Positions 45,785-56,690 of a stretch of DNA of 64,000 bases are shown here, piece by piece. The stretch covers positions 141,078,501-141,142,500 of the forward strand of contig CM075651.1 of NCBI GenBank assembly GCA_037953625.1. The letters are read 5' to 3'. The stretch is from Crotalaria pallida (taxonomy: Eukaryota > Streptophyta > Magnoliopsida > Fabales > Fabaceae). Under the pieces are notes generated by a model. It did no database searches and was not told the origin of the DNA. It was given only the letters and a program-made list of their open reading frames with translations. A program made the position numbers and the translations under genes. How positions within the stretch are numbered: position 1 is the stretch's first letter; each line of letters starts with the position of its first letter.

Positions 45785-47294
45785 AGATACCTATCCTCGT
45801 TAAATTTTTCAATCCAAAATGTTCATTCACAAATCCGTTATGGGCTTGGGGCTTGTAATGAGCCCACATTATATAGCCCAATTTCTCCAGCCTGCATTCC
45901 AAGGAACTTGTATGTGTTTTTTGTCACACGTATATTTCAAAGTCTCAAATTATTTTGGGTGCCACCCTTGAGCTAAAATAAATAATCAGGTCACTGAAAA
46001 AATAAATAAATAAAATATTCAATTCTAATTTCTAAGGATTATCATGAGTAATTGATTTATTTTTATTTTATAAAAAAATATATATTTATAACTATAATTA
46101 AAGTATTAATCCAAAAAATAATGGGGCCATTAAACTTGGTTGCTCTATATGTAGTGGCTCACCTTCGTGCATGCTATAAAAATAACCCTGGGTTTAAATA
46201 AAAATTAATAAAATATTATTTGCATGCACAATCAGAAGTGTTGGTGATTTTATTTAGATTGATTTCGAGGTAAAAAAAATCATTCGACCCAACCTAATTA
46301 ATCTTAAGCCGATTACTGGAGCTATTGAGCTCAAATTGACTGCAGTTGCTACAACTAGACTCATGTGTGAGTCTCCAGTGTCCTTTTGGATCCTCCAGCT
46401 TCTGAGTGATGGGGTGAGATGGTGGACGTACAGCATCATCACACTTCTTTCCCGGCCTGAACTGATTTACTACAATCACAGTAAGTGATGAGGATAGTTA
46501 TAAGAATTTCATTTTATCAGGAAGATATTTATTATGCTGCCTTGTTGGTAACTTTTTCTCTGGTTTCACTTCCAGAGAAACGATTTTGTTAACTGGTGAA
46601 ATCTGAAATGAAATATAATAATGTGAACCACATCACTGTAGTCCTTTATTTTCATTAAAGCGAGTAAGCAATTAACTTCCACAGTGAGCAGTTATTTTGT
46701 TTGCTGGACTGTTTAACCTAAGCCAGCTGGAACTTGTCTACAAAAATACAGTGGCAATACTTTACTTAGTATTTGCATTATTGTTCGGTTCTTTTCTATT
46801 TTTTTTAACGATATGCTTAGACGCGGTACTGGTCCAGTACACGCCTACACGGTACATAATTCATATTGATCGTCATTTTTTATATTATTTTTCAAGATTC
46901 TTTTTATAACAAATCCAATACGTAATACGTGATATACTATATATTAAATGAGTGAACCACGTAACTATGACTTAGATGATTTTTTTTTTGTTTTTTTTAT
47001 TTCTTCATTGTACTGGCAAGTTGTTTTCTCCACCTCCTATCTAAGGTGTGTCGTTGAGAGTACAATAGTTTTTGCCTTAGGAGTATTCTGTAGGTGTCTC
47101 CTTGACAGCAAATATGTTTGCCAAATAGTTGTTACACTAGATCAGGCCTTCTTCGGTTTTTTAATTATTTGTTCTATGTCAAAAACATTAAATTGTTGGG
47201 AGGCATTTGCTACGTCGAAAACTCTAAATTTAAAATTCTTCACTTATATTGGACACCAATTACCTAAATATTTTTGGACATTACTTTCATGCAA
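45785..47294. other. Intergenic sequence with one unresolved minus-strand frame
   Basis: The minus frame 46294-46479 (61 codons) reads smoothly and is less AT-rich than its surroundings, including CDDAVRPPSHPI and SCSNCSQFEL. I do not recognise it and see no clean splice sites, so it is recorded but not called a gene. Confidence 0.4.
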
Positions 47295-48136
47295 CCAAAA
47301 TTTGGATGGTAGTCCAACAACGAGTTTTAGTCCCCAAACCTCACACTTTAACCCCCGAACCTCAATTTTATTTTATTTTAATTCCAAGAATATCCTCTCC
47401 AAACCCCAAACCCCACACACTCTCTCTCTCTTCCCTTCCCCCTCCATCACCGTCCTCCACACCGCCTCCTTTGGTCTCTACGTTCACGACGGCGACGACG
47501 AGTCTCCTTTGGTGGCCTCTACGAAGCGCGAATCGGTGGTGGGTGCTATTACTCTGCGAAGCGCGAACCGATGTGAAGTGGGTGCTATTGGTCCTGCCAT
47601 CAACAGATGTGAAGTGGGTGCTATTACTCTGCGAAGCGCGAATCAGTGCTCTCTGCCCTCAGCGAAGTTCGAATCGACCGCCTTTGTCCTCCAGTGCTCT
47701 TCTCCGTCTGCGATGGCCGCACCAGAAATGAAGATGGTGGTTGGCTGGCTGCAAACCCTAGCGTTCCAGAAATTCCGACAAATCAGTGTCGGAGACACCC
47801 CCGCATCGGAAATTCAAAATTCCACACTGGTTTGTCTGAATTTCTGGAACAGTTACATAAAAAATAAAAACAGAAAGAAGGAAAGAGAGAAGTCATGCAT
47901 CGGTGTGTCGGGCATGATGGGGGTTTGGGGATGTCATGTAACATATGTAATATTCTTCAGATCTGTTGATGGCAGGGGTCGCCACGGTGGATGGCTGGAG
48001 AAGGAGATTAAGCCAAGTCGCAGGTGATGGAGGGGAAGAACAAGAGGATCAGATCTTCTATGGTGGATGATGATACGCTAGATTGCTACATCTGATGTAT
48101 GTGGAGAGAATGGCAATAACTCTAGTCTCTATGTGG

Positions 48137-48360
48137 TGGTTTTTAAGGCGGAGAGGGTGATGGTTGCTATTAGGTGGTCGTGGTGTAGTTCTGCGTTTGT
48201 GGCTATTGGACAAAAGGAGCAACAACAATGGTAAATTAAGAAGAAGAAGAAAAGTGGGGTTGAGAAAAGTTAAAAAAAATGGGGTTTGGGAAATGAGGGG
48301 TGTTTTTGACTTTTTCCAATTAAAATGGGGTTTGGGGCTAATGATGGGGGTTTGGGGACT
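48137..48360. repeat. Direct duplication, left copy
   Basis: About 224 bp from TGGTTTTTAAGGCGGAG to GGTTTGGGGACT, closely matching 49317-49540 in the same orientation; the hAT element lies between the copies. Confidence 0.85.
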
Positions 48361-48362
48361 AA

Positions 48363-49293
48363 CATGGCCGGCCCTGAGCATGGGCAAGTGGGGCGCAAGC
48401 CCAGGGCCCAGAGAATTAGGGGCCCCAAAAAATTTTTTTTAATACTTATACATATAAAAGAATAAATTAAAGAAAAAAAATTAAAATAAAAATATTTCTT
48501 TTAGACTTTTATACTTCTAGTTTTGTTTTACTTTTAGCTTTTGTTAAATGTTGATTAATTTAGCAAAAATTAATTTTTTAATTGTACCTTAATTAGTTTA
48601 TTTTTTTGTTGTGATTATGTTATTGTTTATTTTCTTTTTTTTTTTGATAGGGTCCTTTTGCTATATATTATGCCATTTTTAATTGGTGTCTTTATTTCTC
48701 AAAGCCGAATTCTCTAAGTATTTAGGTGTTATATATTAATCATTTTCTAGTTCAATTGTTCTGTTTTTTTAGATGGTGCCTAGAAAGTATTTATTTGGAT
48801 GAAAAAAACGAAAAAAAAAACTAGCAGATAAACTTGTAAAATCACAAAGAGGGACCATTGATAAATTTGTTACTAAAGTAAGCTCTTATGTTGATTCCAA
48901 GAGGTTGGATGTAATAATCTTCAACAATCGAATGAAAATTCAAATGATGATCTTGTGAATGAGGAGAGTAGTGATGTGAATGAGCCTCATAATATACCAA
49001 GAGATGATGAACAACAAATCTCTCTTGTTGATATTTATGATCCTAGAAATTAAGATAGCTTAGTTCTAGGTACTCATTTTGTTATTTTGTTTATTTTTTC
49101 GTATAATATCATGATATTAAGTTATTATATTTGTACCCTACGTGATTTTGTTGATTGCATTTAACATAGACTTGTGAATATGGATAGTATTTCATACTAT
49201 AAAAAATTTACTTCAAATTCAAATTTTTTTTATAAGAAGGAGCCTCTTATTTTTATTTTGCCTAGGGCCCTGAACATGTCGGGACCGGCCTTG
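48363..49293 (+). mobile_element. Degenerate hAT element with transposase N-terminus remnant
   Basis: Terminal inverted repeats CATGGCCGGCCC and GGGACCGGCCTTG; 8-bp flanks GGGACTAA (48355-48362) and GAAACTAA (49294-49301), 6 of 8 matching. At about 48773-49055 the plus strand encodes, with breaks, the start of a ZMYM/TTF-type hAT transposase: a K/R-rich segment, a SQRGTIDKF segment, an Asn/Glu-rich stretch and the family's IYDPRNW-like motif, here ending in a stop instead of Trp. The rest of the transposase is missing. Related to 6733-7735. Confidence 0.75.
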
Positions 49294-49316
49294 GAAACTA
49301 AAATTCATAAACGAAT

Positions 49317-49540
49317 GGTTTTTAAGGCGGAGCGGGTGATGCCAGCTATTAGGTGGTGGCGGTGTAGTTCTACGTTTGTGGCTATTGGACAAAAGGAGCA
49401 ACAACAATGGTAAATTAAGAAGAAGAAGAAAAGTGGGTTTGGAAACAATTTAAAAAAATGAGGTTTGGGAAATGAGGGGTGTTTTTGACTTTTCCCAATT
49501 AAAATGGGGTTTGGGGTTAATGATAAGGGTTTGGGGACTA
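49317..49540. repeat. Direct duplication, right copy
   Basis: See 48137-48360. This copy runs on into AAAATTCATAAACAAATG; a related AAAATTCATAAACGAATGG follows the hAT insertion, which suggests the tandem duplication existed first and the hAT landed at the junction. Confidence 0.8.
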
Positions 49541-49686
49541 AAATTCATAAACAAATGATTAAGTGACATGTCATTTAATGAGATCATGTAGTCACTGTCA
49601 CATCAGCTTCTAATGATCAAAATTGAATGACTTGTTACCACATTATTGGGTTATTAGTATTTTGTTGTGCTACAATCCAAATTTTG

Positions 49687-50071
49687 ACATTGATAGAAAT
49701 ATTCAATATTTTTATACAAGGTTTTCAAGAGACTCGGGATTTCCCCATACAAAACGCCTTCTTTTGAGTAATATTTACACACTTCATCCTTTATATATCC
49801 ATCATGTTTTTTATTCTTGAAGTTGATGTAGTGTATTATTCATTCAGAATCAAATGCCATAAGAAGTTATTTCCTTGTAAAGCTGATTCTAAACATCAGT
49901 TATGCAAGGGACAAGAAAAAGGCTGACTTGTATTTTTTGTTTTGTTTCAACTTTCCTATTTTGTTGATCATGATTTATGATTAAAAAAACATGTTATCTT
50001 TGTACTAAGGCATTCATTCTACTTATCAGGATCATATGTTGGAATGCGATAGGATATTGCTGTTCTGGGTC
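49687..50071. other. Intergenic sequence, nothing recognised
   Basis: No gene or repeat boundary seen up to the CACTA terminus. Confidence 0.5.
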
Positions 50072-50496
50072 CACTACAACAGAATAGCTAAAAGATCCTG
50101 GTTCCGCATGCCTATTGATCCCGATTCCGAACTGAGATTGTAACCCTTGGTATAACAAGAATGTCGCTTTTGATCCCTGTTGTTTTGGAAAAAACGGAAC
50201 CGGGATCTAAAGAGAAACAAGGAACCGGGATCAATAATACTGAATAATCACTGATGAAAATTTTAAAGGAACCGGAATCAATAATTCTTATGATCACTAT
50301 TAAGTTTTTTATTAGGAACCAGGATCAATAATTCTTATGATCACTGTTAAGTTTTTTTATTAAGAACCGGGATCAATAATACTTATAATCAATATTAATT
50401 TTTACAATTTTGTTCTTGATGTCTTTTATTTATTTATTTATTTTATCAACAAATAAGTTTTATTATTAAAAGAGCATAATGGCATTCAGTAACAAG

Positions 50497-50499
<3 letters not shown>

Positions 50500-50540
<41 letters not shown>
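50500..50540. repeat. (TA)n microsatellite
   Basis: About 40 bp of TA repeats inside the left end of the CACTA element. Confidence 0.9.
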
Positions 50541-50543
<3 letters not shown>

Positions 50544-50797
50544 ATGGAAAAAACATGAAACTTGGAAAAAAAATTAAAAAATACCAATATCTCGGCATCA
50601 CTAAATTTGCAATTGTTCTATCATTTCACTTTTACAAATGGCAAAAGATTTTAGTTTTCAAGTTACACTAAAATCTTAAAATTTACATCATCAAAACTCC
50701 TACCAACACACTAATCACATCAACAACGGTGGTAATCTGGAATCATGATAATCCAATAGTTGTACTAAGAATAGCGAAGCCTTTTGCAACATATTTT

Positions 50798-50860
50798 GCA
50801 ACATATCCCACAAGCAAGACACCATGATTTAGCAATCCTTGATCAAATACATGGATCTGA
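50798..50860 (-). pseudogene. Possible papain-like cysteine protease fragment
   Basis: Minus-strand residues LLNHGVLLVGYV resemble the segment around the catalytic His of C1A proteases (RD19-type LNHGVLLVGYG). Only about 20 residues match and the Gly after VGY is changed, so the call is weak. It shares orientation with the other fragments in the CACTA element. Confidence 0.35.
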
Positions 50861-51242
50861 AAACAAATAAATAGACACAACATTAAGAAATCACCACTAC
50901 GCTCTATCTTTGATATATTCAGCATGGATAGACCTAAATTAAGTAAATCTAACCACACGAAGAGTTAAACCAACTAGGTGGATTCTATTTAAAATGAGGG
51001 GTGACATCAAGGAAATGATTTTCCAAAGATCATCTGAAGGCATAATTGTTTGCAAAAGAATTAAGTTTGTGAGAACTACAGTTCTTATGTCTTATGAACT
51101 TGCCTCAACATTTATGTGAAAGCATTCATTGTAATGACAAGGTCATTAGGTCAAGGAGAAAATGAAGATATGCTTACTAGTGTCCAAACTTTCTACTCCT
51201 GCAGCCAAAAAAAGTCGGTGAACGATAGTGAAAATATAGGAA

Positions 51243-51480
51243 CTTAGACGACACTCTTGAGATTTTCAAGTTCTTCATAGTCATTATCTTCAATTTTCGT
51301 GTCACAAACCAACCTAGGGAAAAAAAATTCATTGAAGGTATGCCTGGAAATCAAATAAAACAGAAAAATTATAGAGTCAACTTGCAGTCGTTTTAACGAC
51401 AAACTTATGCAAACTTCTTCAGGGATAATTCCAGTAAAGCTATTCCCCCTTAAATCCAATAACTCCAGCTTTTTTAGACC
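51243..51480 (-). pseudogene. LRR receptor-like kinase fragment, two exons
   Basis: Upstream piece (about 51370-51480, minus) encodes one leucine-rich repeat, KLELLDLRGNSFTGIIPEE, followed by SLKRL; after a short intron the second piece (about 51243-51316) encodes LVCDTKIEDNDYEELENL and then a stop. Consensus LxxLxLxxNxFxGxIPxE is clear, so the source is an LRR receptor-like kinase ectodomain. No transmembrane or kinase sequence follows. The intron of about 55-65 bp ends in a pyrimidine-rich TTCCCTAG. Confidence 0.7.
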
Positions 51481-51699
51481 TTAAAATAAAATCCAGAAAT
51501 TATGTCTCACATTTCAGCTCCCCCTGTAAGGATCATTATGTAGTTAGCTCCTATACAGCTGTGCTCACTGTCCTCTATTGTCCAATCTCTACAGTTCCAA
51601 TACCAAGTCCTTTTCATCCCATGCAACGACTGACAAAAAAATTGATAGAAAATACAACAACCACACACAACAGATGGCACGGGAATAATGGTTTCATCT

Positions 51700-52060
51700 G
51701 AAGAATAAAATGCAGCTCCTAAACATATTTTGATTTGAAGATACAGATTGGCTGGAACCTTAGCATCCAGGGAACTATTTCAGCTTGTTTAGCAAAAAAT
51801 TAGCATTCTGGAACCTTAGCATCCAGGGAACTATTTCAGCTTGTTTAGAAAAAAATTAGCATTCTGTGTGCTAATATGACTCAGTCACAACATGACTACC
51901 GTGTTAGCACAAGTTTTCATTTTATTTTGCCATGAAGAATCAAATGCAGCTCCTAAACATATTTTGATTTGAAGATACAGATTGACTGGAACCTTAGCAT
52001 CCAGGGAACTATTTCAGCTTGTTTAGCAAAAAATTAGCATTCTGTGTGCTGCTATTAATT
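51700..52060. repeat. Local direct duplications
   Basis: A segment with GGAACCTTAGCATCCAGGG and TTTCAGCTTGTTTAG occurs three times, at about 51754, 51809 and 51989. The first two are a tandem pair of about 55 bp; the third belongs to a larger copy whose left part (ATGCAGCTCCTAAACATAT) also occurs twice (51710 and 51945). Confidence 0.85.
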
Positions 52061-52179
52061 GCAAAAGTAAAGACAAAAAATGGCTAGAATCTAAAATTCA
52101 TTTGCTCCCAGTAAACCACGTAAGCTGCATGAGTTAATCACTCATCTAAAGGGTCTGAATGTCTGATCACTACCATTAC

Positions 52180-52325
52180 CTTTTGGATCTCCTCAATAAA
52201 GTTCCGCTGCTGTAAATTATTCAGTGCCTTACTGTCCAGTTGCTTGATAAGTTGTTCATTCTCATTCTTTAGACATTCCATCTCATGATTCAACTCAGAG
52301 TTCATGACCTTCATCCATTGTAATT
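52180..52325 (-). pseudogene. Captured coiled-coil exon, source unknown
   Basis: Between acceptor TTCCAG and donor GTAATGG on the minus strand, 146 bp are open and encode a Glu/Lys/Gln/Leu-rich helix (NSELNHEMECLKNENEQLIK). It looks like a coiled-coil exon. I do not recognise the parent gene. Confidence 0.5.
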
Positions 52326-52865
52326 CTGGAAATTATAAAATGTAAGTTAAGAGTAGAAAACATTGGAAACATCTACAATAATATTCTTAGCCACAGTAAC
52401 GGAACTCATGGTGCAAATGCAAGCCTATGTATGGATAAATATGCATGAGAAATAATTAGTTCCTAAATCCTGAAGAGGAGAGGGGACACAGTACATTATT
52501 CTGCACTCAATGGCAGATGTAAGTGGTCCTAAATCCTAAAAACACTTTTTCGTAAGACCATAAAAAACTTCATTGTAGAAAACAGTCTCAAACTTAGCAG
52601 ATTGAGGAATGGTCATAAATTGTAGCAAATTTCAAATTCAAGCAAGTTTTCCAAAAGAAAAGGCCCTCCACAAACATGTAACACTTCCCCTTCTATTCAT
52701 AACTATTTAATTCAAGTAGTATATGCAACCTATTTCAAAATGACTTCATCTGAACATACTAAAGTAAATTTATCTACATTTAGCAAATAACTAAATAAAG
52801 AGGGGAGGGAGTGATAATTGTCTAATTGATATTGCAAAGAGAAAAAATGTTTGACACAATTCATG

Positions 52866-54662
52866 AAGATATGCATGCTAGCAACTTGCTGCAGCTCTGC
52901 GAAGGATCTGATGAAGATATGGTTGAGAGTATAGACCTTGTTTCTAACAGTCCACCCGATATGTTCGCCACGATCACATCTTAACTGGCCATGAGAGATG
53001 CTATTAGCTTTGCACCTACCATCCTCTCCTGTTTAACATTAATAAATACACCAATCTTAGTTATGATATGGCATTTTTCACATTCATTAAGTAATATGGA
53101 TACACTCGGAAAAGGAATAAAAATACAGACCATAAGCTATTTCAATATCAATCATCAAACTCAATTTTCTTTTAAGCTACTATACTTGTGTCAAATTGTT
53201 TTTTTTTTATAAGAACTTGTGTCAAATTGTTGATCCCAATAAAATCATATATATGTTATTACTAACGTGAAAGAGCAAAGATAGCTTGTCTGACTTCTTT
53301 CTCAGTGCTTTCAATGAGACTTTGAGAAGGTCAGATGCATAAGGAAGAACTGCAGATCTTAGATGATAGACAACTAAAAACAAGACCTGGATGCAAGCTG
53401 CTATAATCTCTGACTTCTTTTCAAACTGTAGACGAAAAAAATATACTTGTTTAATAACAAAGCAATAATGACAGTATAGTTTAAAAAATAATTGTGAACT
53501 AAATATGCAATGGTACCTTAACAGAATGAAGGACAGAAGGAAGAACTTCTGCAAATTGCTTCTTGCAAGATTCTGAGATCTTCTGGCAAGCACTTATGAG
53601 AACATTACCCATGCAAACACGAAAAGATAGAGGAACTGCGACTACGCTTTCATCACCCAACTCAGGAGTTGAAGTACTTTCCTTGTCATTAAAGAACTGA
53701 TTGATCACATAGGAGACAACAGAATTCCCTGCAGCAACAGACTCTATGATCGAGATGAAGTCACATTCATAAATACCCAGCAACATTTTCTTGCTTATGT
53801 AACATCGTTATTACCTTTCTTCCGAACAACACTGGTTCTTTTTGGTATGGAGTCTTCCTCAGCTTGTAGTTCAGCACATATCATCAATGCTAGACAATCA
53901 ATGCATCCATGTTGTGCTTTAGAAACTGTGAGAAAAAAGTTATACCCATCAAAATTTGTTCTAATTTATATAGAATAAAACGAAAATTACAAACTAAATA
54001 GTTTCATACCTGAATCAGAATTCAGACAAGGCCATAATAACACTGTTTCAATCATCCTTCTAATCACATGCATTGAAGGGTGGTAAAGAGACTCTGAGCC
54101 TCTGACCTATATATCCAAAGAAGCCACATTAATGCAAACTAAACTGGATTACTGGAACAATTGAAGAGTAGAAACTGAAACATACTTCTTAAAAGCAAGA
54201 GATGGTGACAAAATATTGGCAGAGGAAAATAATTACCACAAGGGATAGACATATATAGGGAGTGACACAAGTTCTAATGATAGACATATATAGCATATGA
54301 CACTAAGCACGTAACAGATGTTCAATTTAATATACCAAAACACAAAATTGTAAATTCTTTTTTCTGCCAACATTCCTAAAGACTCAAGACTGATTTCAAA
54401 TTGTGTTTCAATGCCAATAATGAACTTGCATAATTTGAAAACGCATTTGGCTGGTTTACAGATCTAATATGTAACAAAGAAAAGAAATAAAAAATTCTAC
54501 AGAGAAAAGGGGGAGAAAAACGTCAAATTTACCTGCAATGAGATCAAGTATATGGCTTCCAATGCTTGAGTACGAATCTCTGGATCATTAACTGGTTCAC
54601 GATCAATTGAGAGTGCAGACCCAAGTTCAAGTGGCATTTTTGATGTCTTGCTCACTGTAGAT
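52866..54662 (-). pseudogene. SWEETIE-like HEAT-repeat protein fragment, six exons
   Basis: Six exon blocks on the minus strand: 54533-54662, 54010-54106, 53815-53925, 53517-53728, about 53281-53425, and about 52866-53015. The first four joins are GT-AG and phase-consistent. Encoded text such as VPLSFRVCMGNVLISACQKI, AACIQVLF.VVYHLRSAVLP and the final ISGGLLETRSILSTIS resembles plant SWEETIE, a very large HEAT-repeat protein implicated in sugar metabolism and transport control. Only an internal slice of the >2000-residue protein is here. The last exon has an in-frame TAA (52981-52983) where Glu is expected, and exon five seems to have lost its donor (AAG|CTATCT in place of GTATCT). Intron retention shows capture of genomic DNA, not a retrocopy. 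Confidence 0.82.
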
Positions 54663-54720
54663 CTGCATAAAAATTACTTTATCAATGCAAGAAACATGAA
54701 GCATGAAAGAAACATAAAAA

Positions 54721-55167
54721 TTACTTTATCTTTGGGTTTTGGAAGAGCTTCAACTCAAACATTAGAAAAAGTTTATGAAGCAAAGATAGGGTTTTTATAG
54801 TTGCAAATTTGCAATTAAGAATTGCAATAAGAATAAATCTGAGAAGAGAGAACTCACATCTGTCATGCGGATAGGACGAAGAGGGAAACTCATTTCTGCT
54901 GGACTCGAGCTCGAATGGCGACAGCCCCGAGACAAAACCGTGGCAACCGTGGCTCAGTGGAGGGCTTGGTTGATGCGATTTGTTGTGGCGTGGCCGACGG
55001 TGGAGGGCTAGGGAGCGGTGGTGAGAGAGAGGGCTCGAGGAAGAGAAGCGGCAACCGTGGCTCATTGAGAGGGACGTCTCGAAGAAGAGGGTGGCGGCTG
55101 AGGAAGAGAGCAGAGGCCGCCGTTGGAGGGCTTGGGAGGCCGTTATTAAGGTTACTTTTGCAAACAA
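54721..55167 (-). other. Open frame of uncertain status upstream of the SWEETIE fragment
   Basis: 148 codons, Ser/His/Arg-rich, GC-richer than the surroundings, same strand as the captured exons. No domain. It could be a leader exon of a chimeric transcript or chance. A mirror frame exists on the plus strand (54915-55202). Confidence 0.3.
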
Positions 55168-55380
55168 GTACAGAAACAGAAATGACTAAGGAAAGGATTT
55201 AAGCTTAGAGAAGAAATCTGGAAATGAGCACTTGATTTACTAATTAAGGCACTAGTACAATGGAACGGTACTGTGCTATTGTGCTTACAAGAGAAATATT
55301 AGAAAGTGCAATACAATGAAAAGGGATGAGAAAGAGAAATCAGCAGCAGGGAGATGAGAGAGAATGACAAGGAATCTTTT

Positions 55381-55563
55381 CTAATCATTGGACACCTCCT
55401 CCTTTCCTTTCTGGTCCCCTTTATTCCCCTGCCAAACGAAATCCTGCAGCAGAGAATTTGGTTGCTGCACACGTGAGCTCCTGCGTGTTGCCACGTGTCT
55501 CAGCTCATTAACCAACTTTTTTCCATTCTCCTTGGCTGCCTGGCTCACACCTGCTGGGTTCAT
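55381..55563 (-). pseudogene. Possible copia-type retroelement fragment
   Basis: Minus-strand residues TRRSSRVQQPNSLLQDFVW resemble the linker between integrase and reverse transcriptase of Ty1/copia polyproteins (RRSSRxxQPPxWLxDFV type). Only this motif matches and no LTR was defined, so this is tentative. Confidence 0.35.
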
Positions 55564-55920
55564 AACAGCCGTACGGTATCAAGTGGGAAGAAGGTTTTGT
55601 GAGGGAGAGAGTGTCAAGAGCCTTTTTTGTTTCCAGTATTTTTAATAGTTTTTGTAGCAGTGAATATTGATCCCGGTTCCGTGTTTTTATTATTCATCCC
55701 AGTTGAAGTAAAATAATGGGATAAATAAGGTTTGTGTGATTTTTAATTTTTAAAAAAATTAAAATTTATTTTTGTTATAATATTGATCCGGTTCCGTGTT
55801 TTTTATAACCGGGATCAATAAATTCATGGTATTTTTTAACTAACATTTGCCTATTAATCCCAGTTCCGGAACGGAACCGGGATTAATTTCCGGCTACTTT
55901 TTTGCAATTATGTAGTAGTG

Positions 55921-56659
55921 GTTGTCAAGCTTTGGCAACATTTAAACTAAGGTCACTTCTTGCATTTGCTATGAAGAAGATGTTTTCTCGAGTCTTAGCA
56001 TCATCCGTTTTTGTCGTTGCCACTGTCTTATGCAGTGATGAAATGGGATTTTTCCTGTTTCAATTCCCCTTTTGTCCCATTTTCTTTCAACTTGGCTTGT
56101 TTTCAGTAATGCCCCTTGTGATCAATGTGTTACTCTCTCAAAACTTCCCACAAAAGGTTACAGATAGAAATAGGCTTAATTAGGATAGTTTTGTCACGTG
56201 CTTTTTTTTTTAAATATCCGATTCCTTCATACGAGTATTATATACACGATCTCTATTTCCAATTTTTTTAAAAAAAATTAAAAAGTATAAAAATATTAAT
56301 TTTTGATGATTTTTATGGTTTTTTAATTAAAAAAAATTATTACTCATGTAGCATCACGTGATATCACATTATTAATTTCTTATGTTTGACTAAAATTTTG
56401 ATGTGACATGTTAACAAAATTTGAGCAAAATTAATAGCAGAAATATAGGACAAAACTAGAAGTAATTTTCGAGAGTCAAATATTGAAAAAAACAAACAAA
56501 CAAACAAAAACCTATAACCAAACATACCTAAAATTTAAGAACTGAAAATATAATCACGATGTATTGTGATTATGCAGAGTAGTACTTAATCTCTTATTAC
56601 TAACATTCTAAGCCTCTTGACACCTGGATGATATAATATAACAGTCTTTTTATATAATA
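55921..56659. other. Intergenic sequence, no gene seen
   Basis: A 93-codon plus frame (55902-56183) begins in the CACTA terminus and has hydrophobic text but no recognisable family. Confidence 0.45.
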
Positions 56660-56690
56660 CTAGGTCCCAACCCCGTGCGATGCACGGGAG
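56660..56690 (-). mobile_element. Helitron 3' terminus, minus strand
   Basis: Minus strand: hairpin CCCGTGCATCGCACGGG (56672-56688), then GTTGGGAC and CTAG followed by T. It matches the Helitron end rule and the hairpin of 12478-12494 in design. The body would extend to the right, but no 5' TC end was found before the next CACTA-like region. Confidence 0.6.

Larger units (their letters stand above)
47295..49686. mobile_element. Probable MULE-like composite element
   Basis: Inverted ends share AAAATTTGGATGGTAG (left) and its near-complement CTACAATCCAAATTTTG (right), then TTTTAGTCCCCAAACC on the left against GGGTTTGGGGACTAAAA on the right (49522-49538). The interior includes CT-rich leader-like sequence, GC-richer coding-like DNA with an internal repeat (GTGCTATTACTCTGCGAAGC near 47548 and 47619), a direct duplication and a hAT insertion. 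The 359-codon frame 46948-48027 starts outside the element and has no domain; it is not called. No 9-bp duplication was found, so the class is tentative. Confidence 0.4.
50072..55920. mobile_element. Non-autonomous CACTA element carrying host gene fragments, 5.85 kb
   Basis: Left terminus CACTACAACAGAATAGC (50072); right terminus in reverse CACTACTACATAATTGC (to 55920). Both ends carry repeated GGAACCGGGATCAATAAT-like subterminal motifs (50095-50400 and 55660-55885), in opposite orientation, the layout of En/Spm elements. Flanking triplets are GTC and GTT, so a 3-bp duplication is only approximate. No TNP2 transposase frame is visible. The interior holds minus-strand exon fragments of several host genes. 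Confidence 0.82.

Noticed and set aside
47538..47660. Repeated coding-like unit read as protein repeats
   Set aside because: The repeat is a nucleotide-level duplication; the frame changes between copies are not protein-conserving.
46948..48027. 359-codon plus-strand open frame
   Set aside because: It spans the border of a probable MULE-like element, mixes poly-Phe/Ser text with repeated units, shows no domain, and overlaps an alternative 160-codon frame of equal quality; chance openness is the simplest reading.
55247..55262. CACTAGTAC-like string that could be another CACTA end
   Set aside because: It reads CACTAGTACAATGG, lacks the following A-run and subterminal repeats, and lies inside the 50072-55920 element.
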